A model generated the notes under the pieces. That model was not told the DNA's origin, did no database searches, and saw only the letters and a list, made by a program, of their open reading frames with translations. From Micromonospora echinospora (GTDB lineage: Bacteria > Actinomycetota > Actinomycetes > Mycobacteriales > Micromonosporaceae), in contig NZ_JACHJC010000001.1 in assembly GCF_014203425.1 (NCBI RefSeq), forward strand, positions 3,560,001 to 3,624,000: DNA of 64,000 bases, read 5' to 3'. Within the stretch, counting starts at the first letter, position 1; every line of letters starts with the position of its first letter. Both the position numbers and the translations under genes were made by a program. Below, piece by piece: positions 9,001 through 14,210 of this stretch.

Positions 9001-10951
9001 CGGTGGCGGGTGTGGCTGCTGCGGGTGTGGCGGCCGACGGCGTGGCCGCGGCAGGCGCAGCGGGGGACGGCGCGCTCGGGGCCGGTGCCGGTCCGGCCTG
9101 GGTACCCGGTGGCGAGCCGAAGGCGGCGGGCGGCTGCGTCGCCGATGTCACTGGCGTGATGGTGTCGAACCCCGGCAGTCCACCGCCCGACGTCGGGCCG
9201 TCCGGTGCGGTGAGGGCACCTCCGCGCGGCGTGGTGGCGTCGGTGACCGGCGTCGTGGGGACGGCCGAGGGCGCGCCGTTGGCGATCGGCGGGCTCCCGG
9301 CCGGAGTGCCCGTCGAGTCCGCCCGCGCGGATTCGTTGCCGGTGGCGACCGGGGCGGCCGTACCCGCGGCGGTGTTGCCGGCTCCGGCCGGAGGGCTGGC
9401 CCCGGCAGGACTGCCGGATCCGACGGGGTCGCTGGCTCCGGCGGGGCTCCCGGATCCGGTGGGGTCGCTGGCTCCGGCTGGATTGTCGGCTCCGGCGGGG
9501 TTGCCGGTCGCGTTCGGGTTGCTGGCGGCCGGGCTGCCGGCGCCGTCGCGGCCCGCGCCCTGACCGTCCGGGACCGAGCTTCCGGCACCGTTCTGGCCGC
9601 CGGCCGTCGAGTTTCCAACGCCGTTCTGCCCGCCGGCTGCGGAACTCCCACCCGCCTGGACGCCTTGACTTCCGGTGCCCTGCTGTCCGGCGCCTTGGCC
9701 CGGCGGGACCTGACTTCCCACGCCCTGCTGCCCGGCGCCTTGGCCCGCTGGGGCCTGGCTCCCGGCGCCCTGCGGACCGAGCCCTTGACTGCCGGGACCC
9801 TGGCCACTGCCCTGACTCCCGGAACCCTGGCTCCCGGAATCCGACCGGTCGAGACCCGGGTCGCCGACGGCGCCACCCGCGGTGCCGGAGCTGTCCGACG
9901 GCCGGCCACCGGCGCCCTGGTTCCCGGCAGCGCCGTGACCTGCGGGGCCGCCCGCCCCGGTGGGGGAACCGACGGGCGGGGGAACAGGTGGTCCGTCCAC
10001 GCTCGTCGTCGGCGGAGGCGCGGACGGCGTGGTGGTGAGGCTGTTCGTCTCGATCTTCGGCGGCGCCTTGGCGCCGGCGCCGGGGCCGTAGCTGTTGCCG
10101 ACCACAGTGGCGTAGTGGTGCGCCATCCCGCCGATCAGCGAGGAGGACATGGTGGCCCACGGGTTGAATCCGCCGCCGCCGACCATCATGGTGAACAAGC
10201 CCTCGAACAGCGTCTCGGCGAGCGCCGACAACCCTTCCCGGGACAGGACGCTGTCGTTGATCTTCGGGAAGAACTTGCCGCCGATCATCTGCACGCCGCT
10301 GACGCCCGCGCCGATGAAGGCGCCACCGGCGAACGCGATCGCCAGATCCTTGTAGTCCAGGGACTTGCGGTTTCCCTCGATGATCTGGGTCACCTGGGCG
10401 GCGGCGCTCTGCCAGAGTTCCTCCAGGCCCTCCTGGAACGCCTCCCAGGCCAGCCGCATCAGCATGTGCCGCAGGCGCTGCCGGAACAGGTCGATCAGGG
10501 CCTTGACGATCTCCTGACCGATCTTGATCAGTGCGGGAACCGCTGCGGCGCCGAAGCCGGAGGCCAGCGCGATGGCGATCTCGACGACCTGGGTGAAGGC
10601 CGCGATGACGATGTTGTACTGGGTGTTCTCCGAGTCCAGCGCGAAGTTGTAGGCCGACCCGCCCAGCGCCAGCGCGATGTTGCCGCCGGCCGGCACGTTC
10701 CTGGTGATGCCGACCTGGTACTGCTGGAACGCGTCCATCGCCGGGCCGGACAGGCTCCCGGCCAGCCCGTAGCCGAGGTTGGCGGTGGCGCCCATCCCGT
10801 TGAGGATCGTGCTGCTGAGCGCGTACAACTCGTCGCCCATGGCCCGCAGGGCGGTGGGGTCGGCCTTCGGGTACTCCTCACCGACGGCGACGAGGATGAG
10901 GTCGTACGCCCACTGCCACTGCGGGTCGTTGGGGATGTGGAAGTCGGGCAT
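1..10951 (-). CDS. Giant CpnT-like type VII secretion-associated protein (partial, C-terminus off window)
   Basis: The frame is open for at least 3650 codons from ATG at 10951 (MPDFHIPNDPQWQWAYDL) to the window edge, so the C-terminus is unseen. Residues 1-300 are helical and Ala/Gly-rich and resemble the N-terminal WXG100-like domain of CpnT-type secreted toxins. Residues ~360-700 are Gly/Pro/Ser-rich linker with short repeats. A zincin-like HEVMH motif sits at residues 962-966. His1915 (FGHGE) and Cys1954 (IVCDSG) are 39 residues apart, as in caspase-like peptidases of the CHAT, C80 or 'lonely Cys' kind. Residues ~2000-2330 and ~3520-3640 are rich in E, R, Q and A and probably form coiled coils. 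It is the last gene of a leftward operon beside ESX genes, so it is probably the main secreted effector or a surface protein. A terminal toxin domain may lie beyond the window. Function is inferred; the domain motifs are seen. Confidence 0.8.
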   Translation of the reverse strand, partial: MPDFHIPNDPQWQWAYDLILVAVGEEYPKADPTALRAMGDELYALSSTILNGMGATANLGYGLAGSLSGPAMDAFQQYQVGITRNVPAGGNIALALGGSAYNFALDSENTQYNIVIAAFTQVVEIAIALASGFGAAAVPALIKIGQEIVKALIDLFRQRLRHMLMRLAWEAFQEGLEELWQSAAAQVTQIIEGNRKSLDYKDLAIAFAGGAFIGAGVSGVQMIGGKFFPKINDSVLSREGLSALAETLFEGLFTMMVGGGGFNPWATMSSSLIGGMAHHYATVVGNSYGPGAGAKAPPKIETNSLTTTPSAPPPTTSVDGPPVPPPVGSPTGAGGPAGHGAAGNQGAGGRPSDSSGTAGGAVGDPGLDRSDSGSQGSGSQGSGQGPGSQGLGPQGAGSQAPAGQGAGQQGVGSQVPPGQGAGQQGTGSQGVQAGGSSAAGGQNGVGNSTAGGQNGAGSSVPDGQGAGRDGAGSPAASNPNATGNPAGADNPAGASDPTGSGSPAGASDPVGSGSPAGASPPAGAGNTAAGTAAPVATGNESARADSTGTPAGSPPIANGAPSAVPTTPVTDATTPRGGALTAPDGPTSGGGLPGFDTITPVTSATQPPAAFGSPPGTQAGPAPAPSAPSPAAPAAATPSAATPAAATPATGTSSSSSPSAATPAPGRPGSTGSTPVLPPAQGLAGGVSVEVPAVGVTPATGSTVGIDAPATLAPATAASTPDDPAATTNGPMTGPAATTDGSTTVHAPVDADRTDPAQASSQPDPDQTGDPGTAQPVTPEQTRDSPRDGAATPYAGAPVRATPSPQFQRAKADAEPKRLRTERYVPWKDTVVPGTHLLRGEITTIDFTTREFTADGRDHRSFDVHLDLVSKNDQMSPQELRDFADAVQHTLDEMVNGRHTLPDGRLLHIDLVVDTPPWRDGMTRDWQADPRRNPPVEVTSETGVRTDQHLWNTGDRLSVMVHEVMHYLGAKEGHQAAEHLLTTVDRPGVMGLDVDALPTSSEQAAASTGPTAYLTAQDLATIHDAALTAGPVRELPVPRAPRDQAPDPHPNPQVPSRAPAPPPPGMPPSPEVQAPASAASATQIAGPRHDVLSPDRGALPPRTRPSRFEPVRVAGGRNARFDELAGHTRDVNPGNYRQATIDLKNEAAPIGFVVNSMLPAADVDQIPEVVRAVTEGLAPGTRVAFVFGVNTTAEVPDLAFRDAVARAARLAESLDVPVAVNGYAVGTKNDKFPYGRTRNQVLRDSDTVAAIQGLAQGGPDGADRRYPYVSIQDFDGGARTIADGTHVFDRINRATRFDPEATGPQTDSPARPLMISGGYRVGDAADLVRRTRERLERRARDHEARIAELATRDDKEARRELGIERQKLAAVHGGLGKLATRAGQDTFVRDFATAVDEDMRSRDRQATVHPMLPYSPEPNLFVDGLLVLGRPEVRFGDAGAEFLLLAESLHQAYGDELAVAHGAATPADLPPDVLTTDVQVESQNNRHPDRDLGFMTDFVGAATPTDLSRLAADFAAGNFLPQSHAVPTNANRQLFYTEGTGFKEYRAELRKPGIAAGKPFAAPTDVVPRRAGVTRAPGEPPRTWQESLTPEQLQQLGAQPHNRLVTTVSLPPPGAGPAPEPSGEVTVDPDLDPSKPARTVGLPTSQRLVAAHLVATSNDSGTIQQEFAAATAIADRGGLSRQPDSLYDAIAAGLPGADANTLRIDTLRAGRDTIVLDDAAAMRQQRPYDNGHFVKAALAPDPGTQRRGTPIGDAERQRIGNAHDVVEFAAARGARVHLTVHDGAGGPVREYPVRGARPQGRLALVRTIDAWGRVTYAPYVPPPPAASDTGDDSDSESGDFGMFGDDVAGLATFAPTATAPTGTATTSATTSGAASPPVAGAVDSGLVFAAPGDRATRSTARDFPDRPDRYHVFGHGETDAIRVGEARITPAQLAARIRQDRDRWEGRPIVLIVCDSGTDRSNGFAAQLARELPGTRIIAPGGVVWAGPTGHAIVTGSDSRGPDGEALTPPTGDTRFVEFEASPTDPGRLTVTELSHVLDAYTPVGQVDADRTARSVAQLAAWAQSDATEVEARTGPALDALAPALDDATRADATYRRAAGLHRDAANRLADLSASQLQLDQRADEAPKLARAGVDAAARAGDTADAGRLREIAGRTEEHIRDRDDGVRASLAASAAEVATVRDLRDDAAWAETTAARADEDLRFLRERHDQLTVLRAETRHWADQAARAAADATAALGLPPGPRRDLALADALLRAYPAVNATARRRADLDRITAELAPLGDLPAAVRDRRDAAARADRLVAEVASRAPGAYAAHTAALSHMDDAHDSLTESEERLNDVYDLAERLGVPPRPPSPAPAPADAPDATTPQDDADSDLEPPADLLVETGPAGLAPFSPPETGTDAATTGEAAQGEAAEEIGTALTTEGEVALPSPEAVRRHLPTYLRDSHTLGIAEQLRATRDAALGAALRTLDPRLPADVVAAVEADSRDDIDQFLGAGRPYPVTVGGRPAELVVTAVLDWDRLTVDRLHDDPRKVTTRTRENLTHTLRHNRDRHVEPKVTVTALPGVVVGVGGSVPTAPTTEHSTAHKGTYTSTTTVKVTDMAEVSVPVRFVARLVRPGRPDTGPVQAAGTVALAVPTGLRPVGTTATSAADPALDGPVPARFAVESVRSRPADPGATFFEQVEAILAEDGMADVVRIGAPGRPAVQKLLSDAAFAGTLPTTVVTDPANRHDGWVRSGSLPRGARTGWRRFFPGRSQQVEVRLVARRIEQVESVDGTAHVDTSALAAESSAGATAKRLWGGWATAGPGLDAGPLSLVVAPRVGGSREAGVSRTVTERTGAKQTVTGTAPGIRYRVEYGVQVRVLGREPRMLAGSVEALQWTTRDRLPGTALDPGGREWHGRRGVARTHFAPARIERGESFGGAHLTRFGDRGLYETVAEAVRSVPGHDRFRLATRDEMLRHFDDPRLADGLTPQLQAALSRDADLRTQLSPDQLRHLADRIVGPGLKIPLIRTGTFHDHVTVVTIRGTLRDVSDGDLLDREKIGTDAKRDARSTVTSGRDSSKSAEISLEPRILGPLGQAASAMLGGPRAAVTWSATDESAITGRQAAESSHGPALDGEGKPTGVRLREFAATLDLTVTARSSVRVNQAGRQLSVGAYGRDVPTVVATSEQRPRTHRLDVRMLVPETRVSRQRPDPDPGPAARDEQTIAYPPPLSRMTGGPHDLDGRRVESFVGAGRLQDAVVDTLHEASGDDIYTVEDGRISTVVADELSPERLTGDAELFSRPLALSNLWHGRRAADARADVRVRLRPTNPVVLDDADEFGRIKRTFASGTARKTTHGRSVELSLSATGVATVSGPSADHGGSTGRPAGAVVLSVTPWRRAWGRISERSVSGISKLRVGGRPERELLVRVDVEAEVVAEARHDTNLLPLGLWPASPARRAGRRLTLPGAVVMRMTPTELKRLQDRDRARRHQSADVRLQLRHAENAETVRADQREQRARMARAQATERGELLRRQHTERRDASDYVDRVRRRRAVGEAERRLVDQSFAAQEERHRRELAELTATHDEATQALLQAQERQRAAQAEHQQRERDIVRQEQQRQDEATADPGTPDDREQPAFRPGPQRSLGIGGVTTHVDLSDRIPHLRRA
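9414..9485 (-). repeat. 36-bp tandem repeat in giant protein linker
   Basis: Two near-identical 36-bp units start at 9414 and 9450, with a decayed third copy after 9485. On the coding strand each unit encodes a 12-residue Ser/Gly/Pro/Ala segment in the low-complexity linker of the giant protein (about residues 490-513). Confidence 0.7.
9678..9767 (-). repeat. 45-bp tandem repeat in giant protein linker
   Basis: Two units with a 45-bp period start at 9678 and 9723 and are almost identical over their first 25 bases. They encode Gly/Gln-rich 15-residue units (QGAGQQG-like) in the linker of the giant protein. Repeats like these can change copy number by slippage. Confidence 0.65.
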
Positions 10952-10978
10952 GTCCTACCGGCGGCGGGTGGTGGTGGC

Positions 10979-11863
10979 TCAGACGCCGGGGATGATCGGT
11001 GTCGGCGTGCCGTCCGGCGCGTAGCTCAGGTATAGCGGCTGGTAGCCGGGGACGGTGGGGTCGGCGACCGGGTTCTCCTTGACGACGAAGAACCGGCCCT
11101 GTCCGGGATCGATCGCCCTGCCGTCCGGGGTGGTGACGGGCGTTCCGGCCAGCGGGGTGATCGAGTCGTAGAGGTTCGCGTCCACCCGGGTGCTGCCGTC
11201 CTCGAACGGGTTGAGCGCGATCAGCCGGTACCCGTCGGGCAGCGGCCGGCCGCCGACGTGCGCGGACGCGTACTCCGGCTTGGAGAAGTAGGACGAGATG
11301 GCCGGCTGGGCGGCGGTGAGCGGGATCAGCGGCTCGGCGGGCTTCACCGGCAGCAGCGGCGTGCCCTGCTGCCGCGCGACGAGCCCGGCCTGCTCGGCGA
11401 CCGGCTCGCCGACCGCCCGGCGGCGGGACAGCAGATGAGGTCGGCGCGGCTCACCCTCCGCGGCAGGTTCCGGCACGTCGCCGGTGACCGCCGCCCGGAT
11501 CGGGTACGCGGGGCGCCGCAGGCCGTCGAAGTCCTTGGCCAACATCCGGCTGACGTCGGCGGCGGCCTCGTCGGCCTCGCGGTACGCCCGGCCGCTCTCC
11601 TTCAGGCCCTCGGCGGTGTAGTGCAGGGTGCCCTTGACGCCGCCGATGATCGCTTCGAGGTTGTCCATGCCCTGCAGGAACTTCTCCGAGAACTCCTTGC
11701 CCATGTCGTCGTCGCCCCAGGCGTTGGAGTACCGGGCGCGCAGCGCGGTCACCTGGGCGAGGTAGCTCTCGTAGAGCTGGACGTGCGACTCGTACGCCTT
11801 GCCGAGCCCTTCCACACCGTCCGGGTCGACCCACAGCCGGCCGCCGGGATTGTTGCTGATCAT
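10979..11863 (-). CDS. WXG100-like protein with C-terminal extension, 294 aa
   Basis: The chosen ATG at 11863 (MISNNPGGRLWVDPDGV) overlaps the upstream TGA as ATGA, so it is probably translationally coupled. Residues 10-125 look like a helical hairpin of the WXG100 class, with NAWGDDDMGKEF at the turn. The C-terminal half (about 160-294) is Pro-rich, then a compact domain containing FFVVKENP and ending PTPIIPGV. The stop lies 27 bases before the start of the giant protein, so the two are probably made together. The protein may be a secretion partner or chaperone that presents the giant effector to EccC. I do not recognise the C-terminal part, and its role comes from context only. A much longer open frame upstream of this ATG has poor composition and was not used. 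Confidence 0.75.
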   Translation of the reverse strand: MISNNPGGRLWVDPDGVEGLGKAYESHVQLYESYLAQVTALRARYSNAWGDDDMGKEFSEKFLQGMDNLEAIIGGVKGTLHYTAEGLKESGRAYREADEAAADVSRMLAKDFDGLRRPAYPIRAAVTGDVPEPAAEGEPRRPHLLSRRRAVGEPVAEQAGLVARQQGTPLLPVKPAEPLIPLTAAQPAISSYFSKPEYASAHVGGRPLPDGYRLIALNPFEDGSTRVDANLYDSITPLAGTPVTTPDGRAIDPGQGRFFVVKENPVADPTVPGYQPLYLSYAPDGTPTPIIPGV

Positions 11864-12270
11864 TCGGGTCCCCGGGTCAGGAGTTCCCGCACGCTCGTCA
11901 CCATGCGCGGCTCCTTCGGCAGGAACGCCTCGGCGCCGGCCTGGCCCCGGACCAGCTTGTGGGCGTCGAGACCGTCCGGCAGCATCGGCGCCAGCAGGTC
12001 GGCCGCCTGGTTCATGACCTGTTCCTTGGCGTCGGCGTAGGTGTCGAGGATGAGCCGGGTCAGGTCGGCGGTGGTGAGCCGCTTGTGGGCGCCCGAGGGG
12101 AACTGGATGTCGGTCAGCACGCCGTTCTGGCCCACGGTGACGCTCACCTCGCGCCGCGGCGACGACGCGGTGGCCGAGAGCGCGCTCATCCGGGTCTGCA
12201 TCTCCGTGAGGCTGTTGCGCTGCCGCTCGTACTCCTGGAACAGGCCTTCGATGCGCTCGCTGTAGTTCAA
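11860..12270 (-). CDS. YbaB/EbfC-like protein, 136 aa (leftward operon)
   Basis: This small protein has an N-terminal coiled coil (RIEGLFQEYERQRNSLTEMQ), a beta segment (REVSVTVGQNGVLTDIQF) and a C-terminal helix. That is the usual YbaB/EbfC layout, with an extra ~30-residue tail. TTG at 12270 was chosen as start because AGGGAG lies nine bases upstream and the homologous region begins at once; the frame stays open further upstream without a family match. YbaB-like proteins often sit next to WXG100 genes in actinobacterial type VII loci, where they may act as chaperones or structural partners rather than nucleoid proteins. It is the first gene of the leftward operon, and a second family member closes the rightward operon at 30918. 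The family call is fairly sure; the role is inferred. Confidence 0.75.
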   Translation of the reverse strand: MNYSERIEGLFQEYERQRNSLTEMQTRMSALSATASSPRREVSVTVGQNGVLTDIQFPSGAHKRLTTADLTRLILDTYADAKEQVMNQAADLLAPMLPDGLDAHKLVRGQAGAEAFLPKEPRMVTSVRELLTRGPE

Positions 12271-12524
12271 GCCGGACCACTCCCTCGACGTCGCGCGCTC
12301 CAGTGAAGACGCGCCGGTCCGGCGGCCGGAACTCGGATCGGGGATCAGTGCATGAAAGTGCAACCACTTTTCCCGGCCTCCCGGCCGTGGCCGCCGGGCG
12401 CGGGGGCGCTGCCGTGCAATGTTGGGTGACGTTCGGACATGGCGGCGCGACGGAGTTGCGCCCGCACGGGGCGGCGCATAAACACTCTTCCCTGCCACCT
12501 TTCCCTGACATGAGGAGTCCGGCC
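12271..12524. promoter_or_regulatory. Divergent promoter region of the type VII locus
   Basis: These 254 bp separate the leftward YbaB-like operon from the rightward WXG100 operon, so both promoters should lie here. An inverted repeat AAAGTG-CAAC-CACTTT spans 12355-12370 and could be an operator. No clear -35/-10 pair could be assigned in either direction; TAAACA near 12480 is a weak -10 candidate for the rightward operon. Translation of the first WXG100 gene is marked by AGGAG at 12513-12517. Confidence 0.5.
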
Positions 12525-12845
12525 GTGACGATGCCGACCGTCAGCACCACCGAAGCGGGTATGCAGCGGGCTGCCCAGGAGTTCTCCGACAAGGCCACCG
12601 AATTCACCGGCCAGCTGCGCGCGGTCAACGGGCAGATGGCCGTCCTGATCTCCTCCTGGACCGGCCAGGCGTCGCAGGGCTTCAACCAGGCCATGGACAA
12701 CTGGGAGAACGCGTTCCAGCGGGTGATCAACGAGCTGCTGAACATGCTCGAGGTCATGGGCGTGACCACCAAGGGCTACCAGGCGGCCGAGGACGAGGCG
12801 TCGAGCGTGGCCAACTCCTTCGGCGCGGCCCTGCCGGGCATCTGA
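12525..12845 (+). CDS. WXG100 family protein, 106 aa
   Basis: A typical WXG100 (EsxA/EsxB-like) protein: about 100 residues, two helices, and the turn motif SWTGQASQGF near the middle (W-T-G). GTG at 12525 was taken as start because AGGAG lies seven bases upstream; ATG at 12531 is the next candidate. Such proteins are secreted as helical hairpin dimers through the EccC-EccB-EccD channel. It is followed 39 bp later by a second WXG100 gene, as expected for a heterodimer pair. It has no obvious C-terminal YxxxD/E signal of the mycobacterial kind, so the partner may carry the secretion signal, or another recognition mode may apply. Confidence 0.9.
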   Translation: MTMPTVSTTEAGMQRAAQEFSDKATEFTGQLRAVNGQMAVLISSWTGQASQGFNQAMDNWENAFQRVINELLNMLEVMGVTTKGYQAAEDEASSVANSFGAALPGI

Positions 12846-12884
12846 GCCGTACCCCCGATCCCCTGATCTCCCGAGAGGACTGAC

Positions 12885-13187
12885 GTGTCCAACTACACCT
12901 TCGACTTCGTGCAGGCAGACGCCGTGCTGACCGACATGCACCGCATCAACGGCCAGATCCAGACGTCGCTGGAGGAGATGGAGCGCACGGTCGAGGCAAG
13001 CCTCGCCGAGTGGACCGGCGCCGCCCAGCAGCAGTACCACGTCTCGAAGGCGGCCTGGAACCAGGCGGCCGACTCGATGGTGGGCTACCTGGAGCAGGCC
13101 CGGCAGACGCTGCTGCGGATCTCGGACAACTACGGCACCACCGAGCAGCGCCACGCCATGATCTGGAACGACGTCCGCGGCGGTTGA
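12885..13187 (+). CDS. WXG100 family protein, 100 aa
   Basis: The second WXG100 protein has the turn motif EWTGAAQQQYH near residue 44 and two long amphipathic helices. GTG at 12885 follows a purine-rich GAGAGGA ribosome binding site. The length of 100 residues matches the family exactly. The tail DNYGTTEQRHAMIW is predicted to extend the second helix; YGTTE there fits the general YxxxE secretion pattern. That suggests this partner carries the export signal of the heterodimer with the preceding gene. The pair is followed by a hairpin at 13240-13268 that may limit read-through into the rest of the operon. Confidence 0.9.
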   Translation: MSNYTFDFVQADAVLTDMHRINGQIQTSLEEMERTVEASLAEWTGAAQQQYHVSKAAWNQAADSMVGYLEQARQTLLRISDNYGTTEQRHAMIWNDVRGG

Positions 13188-13239
13188 TCCGCCGGGCGGC
13201 TGCCGCGGACGCGGTGCGGCAGTCTCCGTCGTCCGTCCC

Positions 13240-13268
13240 CGGCCCGGTGAGCTAGACGACCCGGGCCG
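13240..13268 (+). terminator. Hairpin after the WXG100 pair (possible attenuating terminator)
   Basis: CGGCCCGG (13240-13247) and CCGGGCCG (13261-13268) form a perfect 8-bp stem with a 13-base loop, 52 bases after the second WXG100 stop. There is no U-tract. It may stabilise the WXG100 mRNA or partly terminate before the larger genes, giving more substrate than machine. Confidence 0.5.
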
Positions 13269-13319
13269 CTGGGGTCTGCGCCTTCGTCCCGCCGTCGACA
13301 ACCGAGTGGAGTGAGTTCC

Positions 13320-14168
13320 TTGGCCCGCATTGACTGGGGATACGCCAGCCCCGAAGCCATCGCCGCGATGAACGCCTACGGCATGGGCGACGCCGCCATC
13401 GGGAAGCCGGAAGGCACCACTCAGGCGGCGTACGACTCCTGGATGGCCTACTACCACGAGCACGGCAGGAACAGCCGGTACGGCACGGGGGTGAACCTCG
13501 AAGGGTGGAAGAACGAGGTTCGCGCCGAGCACCCGGAGTGGATCGAAGCCCGCGAGTGGTACGACAAGAACGTCCTCGACATCAACGGCTGGCGGAACCT
13601 CGTCAAGGAGTACAAGGCCAACATCACCGACCCGTCGAACGTGAAGCCGCCCGCGTTCACGGACAAGCCCGACTGGATCGACGAGACGAAGACTCCGACG
13701 AACTCGGGCTTCACCCCGCCGGGCATCAATCCGACGTTCAAGGGTGACACCGCCTCGACCAGTGGCGTGGCCGTGAACACCGCCGCGCTGGAGTGGTTCG
13801 CCAACGAGGTGCTGGGCCGGATCACCGGTCCCGGGAACGTCCTACTCACCACTGTGGATCAGTTGAACGCGGTCGACCCGCGGCCCGGCGCGTTCGCCCG
13901 CGCGGAGGTGCTGCGGCAGGCGGTGGTCGGGGCGACCGCCCAGGACGGCGGCGTCAAGGGCGACACGAAGGACATGCTCGTCGACATGAACACGGCCCTC
14001 CTCGCCGTGCAGCACGCCCTGCTGAAGATGGCCGCCCAGTACAAGAACCTCGAAGAGCTGAACTCGCTGACCACGGAGAAGCTCACCGAGGTCATGGGTG
14101 ACTCCTTCAAGGGCCTCGACAACCTGAGCACGTACGGCCAGAAGATCATCAAGACCGACGGCAACTAG
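13320..14168 (+). CDS. Type VII locus protein of unknown function, 282 aa
   Basis: I do not recognise this family. The N-terminal 130 residues are rich in Trp and Tyr (YDSWMAYYHEHG, EWIEAREWYDKNV). A Pro-rich linker follows. The C-terminal 120 residues (about 160-282) look helical, with AALLAVQHALL-like patterns that could pack as a helical hairpin. There is no signal peptide or membrane segment. TTG at 13320 (ARIDWGYASPE) is preceded by GGAGTGAG at a good distance; an in-frame GTG at 13311 is possible but has no suitably placed binding site. Its place between the WXG100 pair and the large WXG-like protein suggests a co-secreted substrate or substrate chaperone. That is inference from position only. 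Confidence 0.7.
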   Translation: MARIDWGYASPEAIAAMNAYGMGDAAIGKPEGTTQAAYDSWMAYYHEHGRNSRYGTGVNLEGWKNEVRAEHPEWIEAREWYDKNVLDINGWRNLVKEYKANITDPSNVKPPAFTDKPDWIDETKTPTNSGFTPPGINPTFKGDTASTSGVAVNTAALEWFANEVLGRITGPGNVLLTTVDQLNAVDPRPGAFARAEVLRQAVVGATAQDGGVKGDTKDMLVDMNTALLAVQHALLKMAAQYKNLEELNSLTTEKLTEVMGDSFKGLDNLSTYGQKIIKTDGN

Positions 14169-14210
14169 CGCGGGCGAGCGGCTCTCGCCGCTCGCGAAGA
14201 GGGACGGGGC

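Noticed and set aside
3974..11035. A very long open frame on the plus strand across the giant gene
   Set aside because: Its composition is dominated by Arg, Gly and Val runs with no motifs. It is the antisense mirror of the well-structured minus-strand protein, a common artefact in very GC-rich DNA.
12345..13532. A minus-strand open frame across the WXG100 pair
   Set aside because: It is antisense to two clear WXG100 genes, with low-complexity Arg/Gly/Val composition and no family features.
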